Assembly: GCA_023488905.1 (NCBI GenBank)
Contig: JAMDCQ010000002.1
Location: forward strand, 62,001-126,000
Direction: 5' to 3'
DNA: 64,000 nucleotides
Source of the DNA: Candidatus Bathyarchaeota archaeon
Lineage (GTDB): Archaea; Thermoproteota; Bathyarchaeia; Bathyarchaeales; Bathycorpusculaceae
Numbering within the stretch: the first letter of the stretch is position 1; each line of letters opens with the position of its first letter. The position numbers were made by a program, and so were the translations under genes. The notes below the pieces were generated by a model. That model was not told the DNA's origin, ran no database searches, and saw only the letters and a program-made list of their open reading frames with translations. Positions 1 through 8,809 of the stretch are shown piece by piece.

Positions 1-104
1 AACAGTTAAAAACGCGGTCAGATGTGTTAGTGTTTGGACTCTAAACAGTAAATTTTCATGTTACCTTCGATTATTCTGCGGCTCCGAGAAACGAAAACCA
101 ACTG

Positions 105-521
105 CTACTGTTCACCCATAACCTGAATAATCACCGTACGCTCACGGGGGTAAACATCGGTTTCCACAAAAAACAGCGACTGCCAAGTCCCAAACTCCAC
201 ACAACCATCAACAACTGGCAAGGTTTTATCTGGCGGCAGAAGCATCGAGCGCAAATGCGAGTGAGCGTTGGAGGGGTGATGGTAGTTTCGGTGTTTGGGC
301 ACCAGTTCTTCAAGACAGGTTTTGATGTCCGCCAGCAAACCCTCATCGTTCTCTGTCAAAATCAAAACCCCCGTTGCGTGTGGTGCATAAACGTGGACGA
401 TGCCATTTTTAATTCCTGACACAGCAACAACTTCCAACACTTTATCAGAGAGATCGACAAAGCTGATTTCGCCTTGAGTCTTAAATTTTAAGGCCTTGTT
501 TACCACTTTGAAACTGGGCAT
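105..521 (-). CDS. YjbQ/UPF0047 family protein
   Basis: A 138-residue single-domain protein that I recognise as the YjbQ (UPF0047) family, which some databases call secondary thiamine-phosphate synthase although the physiological role is unsettled. The family hallmarks are visible: HATGVLILTENDEGL in the first half, the histidine-rich NYHHPSNAHSHLRSMLL segment in the middle, and GTWQSLFFVETD near the end. The conserved histidines form the metal/active-site pocket in solved family members. Length is normal and the ATG start at 521 gives an intact N-terminus. It stands alone, facing away from a long gene-poor spacer that contains a copy of a 29-bp repeat 62 bp upstream of the start. Confidence 0.9.
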   Translation of the reverse strand: MPSFKVVNKALKFKTQGEISFVDLSDKVLEVVAVSGIKNGIVHVYAPHATGVLILTENDEGLLADIKTCLEELVPKHRNYHHPSNAHSHLRSMLLPPDKTLPVVDGCVEFGTWQSLFFVETDVYPRERTVIIQVMGEQ

Positions 522-582
522 ACAAATTCCTACATGAGTAGTCTGGCTTTTTTGCTGAAAAACGTTTCGAGTCGGCGTGGAA

Positions 583-611
583 CTGTGTTTGGGGGATGCT
601 TTTGTATACAG
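583..611 (+). repeat. GTATAC repeat, copy 1
   Basis: First of five copies of a short dispersed repeat with core GGATGCTTTTGTATAC preceded by CTGTGTTTGG. It lies 62 bp upstream of the yjbQ start, in the opposite orientation to that gene. Confidence 0.7.
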
Positions 612-879
612 CGGTAGCGGCTGGGTATGTTGCTTGCGACTCGTTGGTACACTCTTTACTGCTCAAATATTTCTGCGCAAAAAGTGTACCCTGTCAACTG
701 GCGCGCTGATGCACCATGAGACCCCGATATCGTTGAACACAAATGGTGGTATTCCTTCGAGAATAACGAATGCATCTAAAATAGCTATAACGCAGGTAAG
801 CTAAGAACTATGATCAACCCCTTTAGTCGCAGTTGTTTAGATACACCGCGGCATTGTATTGATCATCAACATACCATCA

Positions 880-920
880 TAGGCGCCAAATAGGATATCT
901 ATGCAAAAACCCATAGAGGG
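880..920 (+). repeat. 42-bp TATAGAGGG repeat, copy A
   Basis: Shares TAGGCGCCAAATAG at its left end and TGCAnAAACCnATAGAGGG at its right end with copies near 8.76 kb (minus strand) and 24.84 kb (plus strand). Unlike those two, it is not followed by the GGCAGAGCAACA box. Confidence 0.65.
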
Positions 921-1972
921 TCCTCAAGCACCCAACTTAGCAACAACTACTCTTAAGAACAAAGTTATCAACCATACCCTTTCCAGTTTAAAAACTAAAA
1001 ATATCAGACTCTGCCCGAACGCTTGACACTCACAAAAACATGCTTTCGATTTCTAAGAGGATAGAAACAGGACAGCGTACACTGGTAGTTTGTACCTGAG
1101 GAGCAGCACCGTCAATCTGAAACTTTAAGTCAACATAACCGCCAACGCCGACAGAGCCCCAAGGAGACGACGATACAGGCTGGTGAGAAAAAGTCTCACC
1201 TACAGCCCATTTTTTTAACTGCAGGCACCACCAAAGAAAAACCAAAAAACAGCAAACCAAACCCCACATATCCAACACAAAAATCAGCGCAACACTTCTC
1301 CTTAAACCTCAGTTGCCAAAACTGCGGCAAAGTTAATTTTCAGATGCGCCAAAGAGTATCGCCCTCTAACAAACAACTTCAGCGCTATGACCCGCTAAAA
1401 GAGGCGAGGGATTTACGATGGGATGCACTCCAGAGGCGCCTGCAATAGAATTCAGACTTTTGCTTAAAATTTTTTACCCAACCGCTGCACAGAAAAGTTA
1501 CGGGGTGCCGAAAGAGCTTATTGATTAAAATAAGCTCAAATTTGCCATATTTGCTCATAAAATGTTATGATGACCTTTGTTTGGTCACGAAATGCCATAC
1601 GCGAAAAAACAGTTCACTTTTTTGCATGGAACACAAAAACTAACGCCCCGTAAAATGCCCCTGAAGCCAAAAGCAGCCCGATTTAATCCGATTCACCCTT
1701 CCCCTAAGGGCTTGGCATGGTAAATATCAGGGCCTCTTAAAAGTACTGTCGAAAATCTCCATAGATAGCACGCAGCCATTTTTTCGGGTAACCTTCGAGC
1801 ATTTTAGTGCCTCGGCGACGCTTTTGGGGTTTTACAGCAAACTTTGCCGCTTTTTCGAAAGCGCTAAGTCTATTTTCAGAAGTGCTTTGTTTTTTGAAAT
1901 TTGGCAATTTTAGCAAAGTTGTCGTTTGACCGTTTAAGTCAGGGTGGCTGATTGGGGTTTTGTGGGTGCTGA

Positions 1973-2001
1973 CTGTGTTTTGGCGATGCTTTTGTATACA
2001 G
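1973..2001 (+). repeat. GTATAC repeat, copy 2
   Basis: Matches copy 1 at 583-611 except for TTTTGGCG in place of TTTGGGGG. Both are flanked by CTG on the left and CAG on the right. Confidence 0.7.
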
Positions 2002-2228
2002 CCTTTTTGCTGCAGCGAGGTTTGTGTGTTTGTGTCTCTTTTTGAGGTTTTGTCGCTTGGGGGTTGATGGTTTCAGCGGTGGTTTTGTAGCGGTTAGTGT
2101 TGGCTATGTGGCCCATATTTTTGAAACGTTGATGCTGTCAAATCCGTTTTCAGTTGCCATAGTTGTATGAGTAATATGATGCTGTTTTATGTTCACCAGT
2201 CACTTCCAGCGCCACCAGCAGAAAAGCA

Positions 2229-2256
2229 CAGTATACAAAAGCACCCCCCAAACACA
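2229..2256 (-). repeat. GTATAC repeat, copy 3
   Basis: Minus-strand copy with core TGCTTTTGTATACTG, 68 bp upstream of the hjc start. Together with copy 2 it brackets a 227-bp segment as inverted repeats. Confidence 0.7.
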
Positions 2257-2323
2257 CTATTCTGTTCCCTAAGAGAACATTTTTTTAACCCAAAACCCTA
2301 ATAGCCATCAGAGAGGGGCACCA

Positions 2324-2761
2324 TTGGCGACGGAAGAAGACCGCATCAGGCTAAGGCGTTGGCGCAAAAGAGGCTTCTACAGCGAAACCGTACTAGTCAA
2401 GTTGCTACACAAAAAAGGCTACTACGCCGTCCGCGTCCCCGTAAGCAACCCAAGCCTAAACCCCCTCCCAGACATAATGGCACGCAAAGGACAACACCTC
2501 TACGCCTTCGAAGTCAAAAACGCAACCTACTACGCCTACTTCCCCAAGATACAAATCGACAAACTGTTCCGCTTCCTTGACCAGTTCATTCCCACAGGTC
2601 ATGAGTTGAAGCATGCAGTGGTGGCTGCGCATTTGGGGAAACGGTGGCTCTTCAAAGAAATCAGCTGGACAGATTGGGAAAAAGACAAACTGCCCGAGAA
2701 GGTGCGTATTCTGAAGCGGGACAGAGGCAACCTCAACATCGACACATGTTACCCGCAGTAA
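2324..2761 (+). CDS. hjc: Holliday junction resolvase Hjc
   Basis: Archaeal Hjc, the nuclease that cuts four-way DNA junctions during recombination and fork repair. The 145-residue protein shows the PD-(D/E)XK arrangement in order: Glu21 in GFYSETVLVKLL, Asp50 in PLPDIMARKG, and Glu63 and Lys65 in YAFEVKN. These match the catalytic residues known for the family. I chose the TTG start at 2324 because GAGAGGGG sits 5 bp upstream and the N-terminus then matches the family length. It is monocistronic, with a GTATAC repeat 68 bp upstream. No key residue is missing. Confidence 0.93.
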   Translation: MATEEDRIRLRRWRKRGFYSETVLVKLLHKKGYYAVRVPVSNPSLNPLPDIMARKGQHLYAFEVKNATYYAYFPKIQIDKLFRFLDQFIPTGHELKHAVVAAHLGKRWLFKEISWTDWEKDKLPEKVRILKRDRGNLNIDTCYPQ

Positions 2762-2849
2762 GGGATTGTACCTCAAAAGCTATTATACATAAAAAGTAAA
2801 CTCTCGCTAATCATTAGTGGGAAATAGAGATGGCACAGCAAGAAGAGGC

Positions 2850-3554
2850 ATGGTGTCCACTCAAGGATTAGCAAAAACCTATCCTGTGGGCGAAAGAAAA
2901 ATCACTGTTCTATCAGACGTCAATCTGCAAATCAAAAAAGCCACGTTTGCCGTGATTTGCGGGCCTTGAGGCTCAGGAAAAACAACCTTGCTAAACATCA
3001 TCGGCGGCATTGATCACCCAACAAAGGGCCAAGTCATTGTCGCAGGGCAAGAACTCAACGACAAAGACGAGGATTTCCTCTCAGAATTCAGATGTGCCCA
3101 TGTGGGCTTCGTTTTTCAAGCCTACAATTTAGTCTCAACTTTGACTGTGGCGGAAAATGTTGCTTTTCTATCAGCATCTTGGCAAACCATCATGCTTTTG
3201 CCTTTAGCGACTTTGGTTTCCGCATCTATCTGCTTAGTGGCATACATGATGTTATCTGTTGATGAGCAGCATCAAGAATTCGCTATACTGCGAGCTATCG
3301 GTGCTAAACCAAGAATCATCGTGAGTATATCCGCTATTCAATCTGCAGTTGTTTTGCTTTCAAGCTTCGGAATCGGATTATCATTTGGGACGATATTCAC
3401 CTTTATGATTTTGATGGCTAACCCATCGGTGACTCCAATCACTATACTCACAATTTCAGGCTGGATAATCACAGCATTAATTGCCCTGTTCATTTTAAGT
3501 CTCTACCCAGCTTTTAAACTCTCAAAAACCTCGATCCTAAAAATACTAACTTAA
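2850..3554 (+). pseudogene. Decayed ABC transporter: ATPase N-terminus fused to permease C-terminus
   Basis: Reading from the ATG at 2850, the frame encodes the first part of a LolD/MacB-type ATPase (GLAKTYPVGERKITVLSDVN) and reaches Walker A, but a TGA at 2967-2969 interrupts it between CGP and GSGKTTLLN. After the stop the frame continues through the Q-loop (VGFVFQAYNLVSTLTVAENV). It then jumps without signature motif or Walker B into the C-terminal part of an FtsX/MacB-like permease, with FAILRAIGAKPRIIVSI and two or three membrane segments. The simplest reading is one deletion joining the 5' part of an ATPase gene to the 3' part of its neighbouring permease gene, plus a nonsense mutation. 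An intact transporter of the same class lies at 43.2-45.4 kb. Confidence 0.85.
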
Positions 3555-4244
3555 CGTGTTGAATCTCTTAGGAAAACACTTAAGCGATTCAACATGCAGA
3601 GGCAGTTGGCAAATGAAATCTTGAATTTGAAGTACTGTTACCACGGGGACTTCGTAATAAAACTTGTACGCACCCGGCATCAAGGATAGTACTGCTGGCA
3701 TGAATTTTACGTTGTCCCATTTTGTGCATTCAAGCTCTAATTTTGGGTTTGGAAGCGAATCAGCTAAGGCTTGGGTCCGTTCTGTTTGCTCTTCAACAAT
3801 CTTTCTTAGCGCTGATGCAGCGATTGCATGTTGCCAACGCTTGCAGTCAATACAAATAACTAAAGGTTTTCTGCAACCCACTACATCGACTTCATATCGG
3901 CGGCCTGCATGTTTGAAACGCAAGTTGTTATGTACAGTGTAGCCGTTACTTTTGAGGGCTATAGCGGTCATTTCTTCAAATTCTTGCCAACCGAGCAGGT
4001 TGCTGATGGTTTGAATATCTGCGCCTAAGGTGGCGGCTTTAACTGCGATTTTTAGGCGGTTGGCGCTGTCTATTTCTACGCTTTCGCTTGTGAGGTAAAT
4101 GAGGTTTTCTTTTTGCATTTTTTGCAGCAACTGCCAACAAACTTCGAGGGGTAATCGGGCTGTTGTTTTTACATCTTCAACTAAAACAGGCTTTTCTTTG
4201 GTGAATTTCAGGAGCGAAATTAACAGGTTACACTCAACACTCAT
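3546..4244 (-). CDS. Winged-helix plus PD-(D/E)XK (Mrr/Hjc-like) endonuclease
   Basis: A 232-residue protein with a probable N-terminal helix-turn-helix region (about residues 8-60) and a C-terminal restriction-endonuclease-like domain. The nuclease motif is clear: WQEFEEMTAIALKSNGY, then YEVDVVG with Asp120, then CIDCKRW with Asp133-X-Lys135. Family knowledge places this in the Mrr_cat/archaeal PD-(D/E)XK group, which cuts modified or branched DNA, but the substrate is unknown. I start it at the ATG at 4244 because AAGGAG precedes it; a longer frame upstream would run through a repeat copy at 4321-4346. It converges on the decayed ABC gene and overlaps it by 9 bp. Confidence 0.75.
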   Translation of the reverse strand: MSVECNLLISLLKFTKEKPVLVEDVKTTARLPLEVCWQLLQKMQKENLIYLTSESVEIDSANRLKIAVKAATLGADIQTISNLLGWQEFEEMTAIALKSNGYTVHNNLRFKHAGRRYEVDVVGCRKPLVICIDCKRWQHAIAASALRKIVEEQTERTQALADSLPNPKLELECTKWDNVKFMPAVLSLMPGAYKFYYEVPVVTVLQIQDFICQLPLHVESLKCFPKRFNTLS

Positions 4245-4320
4245 CACAAAGGCTCCTTCGAAATTGACGGAATCCAAGCAAAAAACAGGTTGAGCGAAGA
4301 ATAAGCAGACGTACAGTTTG

Positions 4321-4346
4321 GTATACAAAAGCATCCCCCAAACACA
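4321..4346 (-). repeat. GTATAC repeat, copy 4
   Basis: Minus-strand copy with core GGATGCTTTTGTATAC, 77 bp upstream of the nuclease start and in the sense direction for that gene. It is nearly identical to copy 1. Confidence 0.7.
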
Positions 4347-4898
4347 TTCCTGAACCACTTACCTGCAATAGTTGGCTAACTCCGCTTTTTACGTAAATTT
4401 ACATGTGTCTTATGCAAATAACTTTTCCCGTTCAGCCCACGATTTCTGGCGAGGCTAATTTTTTTGGCGCTGGTTTCGTTAATCGTAGTTGCTTAAGATT
4501 GTGTGTCCTATGGATAAATTGTCGTTATTTGTATCTTTTCAGTGATTTAGCGGTTAATATTTTAACTGTTTAGTGTAAAAAGTGGCAGTTCGAATATTTT
4601 TCGCCAAGCAAAACACCACAACAACACGACCTTAACCTAAAATTTATGTGCACAGAACAGTTTTTACAAAAAATAAAAGGAAAATAGCCTCAAAACCGAC
4701 GAATCCCCGCATCTTTTTAGCGCTTAAACTGCTCAAGCCCCCTTCAAGAGCCCATTTTATGGCGCTAAAAAGCAATTTTAGGTGTCCCTACCCATAGTTT
4801 TGGGTCAGGTCTTTCAGTGTCTATTGCATGATTATATAAAGTTCGTTCATTTTCGAGTTTTTTGGCTGATTTTGAGGCGATTTTTGAAAAGGCGACTT

Positions 4899-4922
4899 GG
4901 TTTTGGCGATGCTTTTGTATAC
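4899..4922 (+). repeat. GTATAC repeat, copy 5
   Basis: Shares GTTTTGGCGATGCTTTTGTATAC with copy 2. It lies about 270 bp upstream of trmI. Confidence 0.65.
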
Positions 4923-5008
4923 GGGCATAAATTGCGCCGAATTTCATGGACTTTTCCATTAGACGACGCCTGATGCGTTTACCATTCGTTTTTGCTTGTA
5001 GAAATCTC

Positions 5009-5125
5009 CACAACCCACCAGCAACGCATCCCAGACGCAGACACAAAAAAGCAGTCGTCTGCAATGCCCGTTGGTAGATGATGAATAAGGGCGACACCCT
5101 CTTCTTCTAATACTAGAAAAACAAA
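5009..5125 (+). repeat. Gene-tail repeat (3' fragment of a small gene)
   Basis: About 115 bp aligned by eye with 45687-45803. In one frame the 5-kb copy reads TTHQQRIPDADTKKQSSA and ends in a stop at 5078-5080. The 45-kb copy reads TTRQEFISDAEPKKQSTA with a stop at the same aligned place. The match continues past the stop (GAATAAGG then CTTCTTCTAA). No start or upstream coding part is present here, so this is a 3' remnant. Confidence 0.6.
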
Positions 5126-5193
5126 ACCCGCCCCTTGAATTGCTTCAAAGCTTAAATGGCACAACCCCATTTTGACTTTCGAGAGGAACAACT

Positions 5194-6087
5194 TTGGCTA
5201 ACCAAACAATCCAAGACGGCGACTACGTACTCATCTATCTCGATGCACGCCGCACCTACATGATTAAAGTTCAAGCGGAACAGACCTTCCACACTCACAA
5301 AGGCTACTTGAAGCTCGATGACTTAATCGGCAAAGAGTTCGGGGAACCCATCAAGAGCAGCCTCGGCGTAACCTTTACCACGCTTAAGCCGTCGTTGACT
5401 GATTACATGATGAAGTCAGGTCGCAACACACAAATCGTCTACCCCAAAGACGCCGCGCTTATCGTGATGTTTAGCGGTATTGGTCCAGGCAGCCGAGTTT
5501 TCGAATCCGGAACAGGCACAGGAGCCTTAACCAGCGCCTTAGCGCATTATGTTGGTCCAACGGGTAAAGTTTACACCTACGAGTTACGTCCCGAATTCCA
5601 AAAAAACGCCGCTAAAAACCTGCAGCGCTCAAAACTTATCGACAATGTGGAAATGAAAAGTGGCGACGTTACCATGGGTATTGAGGAGCGGGATTTGGAT
5701 GCGGTGATTTTGGATCTTGCGGTTCCGTGGCTTGTTGTTCCACATGCTTACGTGGCGCTTAAGCCATCAGGCGTTTTGGTCTCTTTCAGCCCAACAATCG
5801 ACCAAGTCATCCGCACAACCGAAGCACTACGCGACCAAGGCTTTGTATTCATAGAAACCGTCGAATGCCTAATGCGCACCATGCAGGTCGAGCGCGGAAA
5901 AACGCGGCCAAACACGATGATGACTGGACACACAGGCTATATTACGCATGCACGGAAAATCATAAAACCGCCAGTCCAACAAACAGCGCAGGCAGATTCA
6001 CTTTTACAGGAAGCCATGCCCGAAGTAAACATAGATCAAGAAGCACAGCAACAAAAAAATGAAGAGATGGCAGAGGAAGCTGCCTAA
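5194..6087 (+). CDS. trmI: tRNA (adenine-N1)-methyltransferase TrmI
   Basis: SAM-dependent methyltransferase that forms m1A at tRNA position 58 (57/58 in archaea). The 297-residue protein has the family N-terminal beta domain (GDYVLIYLDARRTY), then the Rossmann fold with FESGTGTGALTSALAHYVG for SAM binding, YTYELRPEFQKNAAKNL for the acidic ribose-binding strand, and AVILDLAVPW as motif IV. The last 40 residues are a low-complexity Gln/Glu/Ala tail that the family does not usually have. I use the TTG start at 5194, preceded by GAGAGGA. The gene converges with the radical-SAM gene and overlaps it by 4 bp. Confidence 0.93.
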   Translation: MANQTIQDGDYVLIYLDARRTYMIKVQAEQTFHTHKGYLKLDDLIGKEFGEPIKSSLGVTFTTLKPSLTDYMMKSGRNTQIVYPKDAALIVMFSGIGPGSRVFESGTGTGALTSALAHYVGPTGKVYTYELRPEFQKNAAKNLQRSKLIDNVEMKSGDVTMGIEERDLDAVILDLAVPWLVVPHAYVALKPSGVLVSFSPTIDQVIRTTEALRDQGFVFIETVECLMRTMQVERGKTRPNTMMTGHTGYITHARKIIKPPVQQTAQADSLLQEAMPEVNIDQEAQQQKNEEMAEEAA

Positions 6088-7715
6088 ACTTTCGCTTGTA
6101 CTTTTCCCTTGGTTCTTCTGCCGTTATCAGGCAGAGGCAAACTTAACTGATACACAGCTTGCTTGAACTGTTCGCCGCTTGAGCCGCGCGTTAAACCGTA
6201 GTATGCGCCTAGAATTTTACCGAAGTAGGGGATAACGACTTTGTCAAATGCATTGTAGAGCATTGGATTTTGCAGGCGATTTTCTAGGAAGGTGGGTTTC
6301 CAAATTTTGATGTTGTATTCCCAGCATTTTATGAAAAAGTCCCAGCGTGCCTTAGACAGCGAGTCCATTTCGGCGCCTTTCTGCTTCATCAAAACACAAT
6401 TTTCCAATGGCACAAAGAACAGCGGCACGTAGAAGGCATTGTAGTCTTTGAGTTTATCCATCAACTCCAAGGTTTGGAGCATGTCCTCTTCTTTCTCATC
6501 AGGCAAACCAATGATGAGCGTCGCCAGCGGGTACCAGTCATTATCGTTTAGGATACCAAACGCGTTGGTGACGACGTCTTGCCACTGTTCAGGCTGGAAC
6601 GGCAACATTTTGCCTCCCATGTACTTTTTCATCAGGCGTGGGCTGCCTGTTTCGATGCCTGTTTCAGCTGTGATAATCGGCTTTTTCCCAAAAGAATACC
6701 ATGATTTCTCAATCAAGATTTCTGCGAGTTCCCTGATCATTTGTGGGTCATGATAAACAGGTGCAAGTGACATGTGTGCGGCTTGAATGCTTTTTACGCC
6801 GTGGTAATCGGCGACGGTTTTGAAGAGTTTTACAACTGCTTCTCGATTGGGCACAAACCTTGGGTCTTTTGCGCCGTAGAGAAACATGTCTTCAGTGATT
6901 AAGGTAATGTGATCGCTACCCTGCGCTACGCTTAAAGCAACTTCCTTCATGATTTTTTCAAGCGGCACATCGATTTTGTGCTGCATAGTGGGTGTGCAGA
7001 ATTGGCAGTTTCTACCGCAGCCTTTACTGATTTCCACTGCACCATGGATGGCGACGTTTTTTGTGATAGGCATTTCTTGGTTGTAGTTCCAGTTGTCCAG
7101 TGATTCGTCGGCTTTGGCTATGCGTGGAAGCGGTTCGCCGTTTAGGGCTTTCTTGAAAAGCTCCACGATTGGTTCGGGTCTGCCGCCCATTAAGACGCAG
7201 TCAACGCCGTAGCTTTTTGAGACGTGTTGGCGTTCAAGCTGCCATGAGCCGTATCCGCCGACGATGACTTTAGGGTGATACTTTTTGATGGCGGGGTGCA
7301 TGACGAGTTTGCGGAATTCGATTCGGTTCATGGGTTCGCCGCCGCCTACGATGGAGCTGTAGGTTTTGCTAACGTAACCCATGCCTGTGGGGTCCATACT
7401 TGAGATACCGACTACTTTTGTTTCTGGACCGATGAATTTGTCCAAGTCTTCTGGGTAAGCTACCGCGATGTCGTTTGGGGAGAATCCGCCTTCTACTAGG
7501 ATGGATTCGACTTTTCGTAGTCCATAAGGTGCGTAGCTTGCTTGTCCATCAGCCCGTTTTGGGCGATGGGGGTAGAGTGTTTTGCGTACGTATGAGAGTG
7601 GGATGGGGCCTTTGCCGAAGCCGCCTGCGAACGCGATGAATGGGTTGTTTAAGAAGTCGCTCATTTCTGTGGCTGATGCTGTGAGCACGATTTTTTTGCC
7701 GCTAACTGTTTCCAA
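6084..7715 (-). CDS. B12-binding-type radical SAM protein
   Basis: A 543-residue radical SAM enzyme. The N-terminal 200 residues resemble a cobalamin-binding-like Rossmann region (VVGISSMDPTGMGY, KVIVGGYGSW) without an obvious DxHxxG motif. The [4Fe-4S] ligands follow as GCGRNCQFC (Cys233, Cys237, Cys240), then ITAETGIETGSPRLMKKY and LATLIIGLPDEKEEDM, typical of the TIM-barrel core. The substrate cannot be told from sequence; relatives are annotated as B12-domain radical SAM proteins in archaea. TTG start at 7715 with AGGAAG upstream. It diverges from rubrerythrin and shares a 270-bp intergenic region with it. Confidence 0.8.
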   Translation of the reverse strand: METVSGKKIVLTASATEMSDFLNNPFIAFAGGFGKGPIPLSYVRKTLYPHRPKRADGQASYAPYGLRKVESILVEGGFSPNDIAVAYPEDLDKFIGPETKVVGISSMDPTGMGYVSKTYSSIVGGGEPMNRIEFRKLVMHPAIKKYHPKVIVGGYGSWQLERQHVSKSYGVDCVLMGGRPEPIVELFKKALNGEPLPRIAKADESLDNWNYNQEMPITKNVAIHGAVEISKGCGRNCQFCTPTMQHKIDVPLEKIMKEVALSVAQGSDHITLITEDMFLYGAKDPRFVPNREAVVKLFKTVADYHGVKSIQAAHMSLAPVYHDPQMIRELAEILIEKSWYSFGKKPIITAETGIETGSPRLMKKYMGGKMLPFQPEQWQDVVTNAFGILNDNDWYPLATLIIGLPDEKEEDMLQTLELMDKLKDYNAFYVPLFFVPLENCVLMKQKGAEMDSLSKARWDFFIKCWEYNIKIWKPTFLENRLQNPMLYNAFDKVVIPYFGKILGAYYGLTRGSSGEQFKQAVYQLSLPLPDNGRRTKGKVQAKV

Positions 7716-7877
7716 CCTTTCGCTTCCTGTAATAGACTTAATGAATGGGTCATACGCCTTTTAAAAATTACTATCGCGTAACGTTTTTCCCAGCTAGCTT
7801 ATAAAGAGGTGCCGTCCGAGTAACTCTGAATTTTCATCCCGTTAAGTCAATTTAATGCCTTCTCTTCATCCGGCACA

Positions 7878-7913
7878 ATGTTAAGGTCTGGCGGATAATA
7901 AAAGTCTTAACAT
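7878..7913 (+). promoter_or_regulatory. Inverted repeat over the rubrerythrin TATA box
   Basis: ATGTTAAG (7878-7885) and CTTAACAT (7906-7913) form a perfect 8-bp inverted repeat whose 20-bp spacer contains the AT-rich box ATAATAAAA. The arrangement suggests an operator for a dimeric repressor occluding TBP. The regulator is unknown. Confidence 0.55.
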
Positions 7914-7984
7914 GATTGGGTGTAAGCTTGCTGAGAAGGCTTTTATCTCAGTTTTGGGTAAACTCAACTAAAGGAGTTTTAAAC

Positions 7985-8557
7985 ATGAATTTTAACGGAA
8001 GCCAAACAGAAAAGAACCTTCTTGCAGCCTTTGCAGGCGAATCCCAAGCACGCAACCGATACACCTTCTTTGCCAGCGTAGCAAAAAAGGAAGGCTATGA
8101 ACAAATCGCAGCCATATTCGAAGAAACCGCAGCCAACGAAAAAGAACATGCAGAACTATTCTTTAAACACCTAAAAGGCGGCGTAGTCGAAATCACCGCA
8201 TCATACCCCGCAGGTATCATCGCTTCTACAGCTGACAACCTTAAAGCGGCGGCGGAAGGCGAAAAAATGGAGTGGGGCACGATTTACCCAAACTTTGGTG
8301 ATGTAGCCGAAAAAGAAGGGTTCCCCGAGGTTGCTCAGATTTTTCGGATGGTTGCCCAAGTTGAAGCCTACCACGAACGCAGATACAATAAACTGCTGGC
8401 CAACGTCCAAGATGGCAAAGTGTTCAAGAAGGATGCGGCTTTGAAGTGGAAATGCCGAAACTGCGGCTTAGTCATCGAAGGTGCTACGGCCCCAGAAAAG
8501 TGCCCGACGTGCGCACATCCCAAAGCATACTTTGAAGTCTGGGTTGAAAACTACTAA
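7985..8557 (+). CDS. rbr: Rubrerythrin
   Basis: Non-heme iron peroxidase that reduces hydrogen peroxide with electrons from rubredoxin or NAD(P)H systems in the cytoplasm of anaerobes. The 190-residue protein has an N-terminal ferritin-like diiron domain (FAGESQARNRY, ANEKEHAELFFKHL, QVEAYHERRYNKLL) and a C-terminal rubredoxin domain with CRNCG and CPTCAHP. I start it at the ATG at 7985, where AAAGGAG lies 8 bp upstream; a longer frame from 7916 adds 23 residues that do not belong to the family. An inverted repeat over the promoter suggests regulation, plausibly by oxidative stress. Confidence 0.95.
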   Translation: MNFNGSQTEKNLLAAFAGESQARNRYTFFASVAKKEGYEQIAAIFEETAANEKEHAELFFKHLKGGVVEITASYPAGIIASTADNLKAAAEGEKMEWGTIYPNFGDVAEKEGFPEVAQIFRMVAQVEAYHERRYNKLLANVQDGKVFKKDAALKWKCRNCGLVIEGATAPEKCPTCAHPKAYFEVWVENY

Positions 8558-8809
8558 CCAACAAATCATTTCTTTTTTACCTTTTTGATTAATTATGGTA
8601 CGTCGTGTTCTGTTGCTCTGCCGTGACTAGACCCCCTTATTTAAAGGCGCATATAAACCGTATCCGAACAAGCGGAAACCACGCGCGCGTCTCTGCCGCT
8701 ACCTCCCCTCCCTTAAATAAAGGCAAAAGCCGATTTGCCTCCCTCTATAGGTTTCTGCAATGAATTTCTATTTGGCGCCTAATAGGTTGGCGCGTTAACT
8801 AGAGCACAA
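8558..8809. repeat. Composite repeat: 42-bp TATAGAGGG copy B plus GGCAGAGCAACA box
   Basis: Read on the minus strand, the 42-bp repeat (8782 to 8741) is followed after about 119 bp by the box GGCAGAGCAACA (8622 to 8611), with CCTTTAAATAAGGGGG just before the box. The same two parts occur in the same order at 24823-24953. The interval is also rich in CCTTTATTTAAGG-type palindromes. I see no protein gene in this region. Confidence 0.6.

Larger units (their letters stand above)
522..2323. other. 1.8-kb gene-poor spacer with repeats
   Basis: I see no convincing protein gene here: the open frames are short, lack ribosome-binding sites and resemble no family. The stretch holds three copies of the 24-29 bp motif ending in GTATAC (583-611, 1973-2001, 2229-2256) and one copy of the 42-bp TATAGAGGG repeat (880-920). 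The rest looks like ordinary AT-rich non-coding DNA, possibly eroded former coding sequence. Confidence 0.5.
4347..5193. other. Gene-poor spacer with two repeat types
   Basis: No convincing gene is visible in these 850 bases. They contain the fifth GTATAC repeat (4899-4922) and a fragment at about 5009-5125 that matches the 3' end and downstream region of the small gene at 45521-45760. Both strands have only short frames without recognisable motifs or ribosome-binding sites. The last 20 bases carry the trmI ribosome-binding site GAGAGGA. Confidence 0.5.

Noticed and set aside
1030-1278. An 82-codon minus-strand frame with a hydrophobic start
   Set aside because: No ribosome-binding site or recognised family; the composition and the position in a gene-poor spacer suggest chance.
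2967-2969. TGA in the ABC ATPase frame read as selenocysteine
   Set aside because: It lies in Walker A between CGP and GSGKTT, where family members have a serine or a similar small residue. No SECIS-like hairpin was seen, and the gene also has a large deletion.
4765-5097. A 110-codon minus-strand frame
   Set aside because: It runs through two repeat elements (4899-4922 and 5009-5125) and has no recognisable motif or ribosome-binding site.
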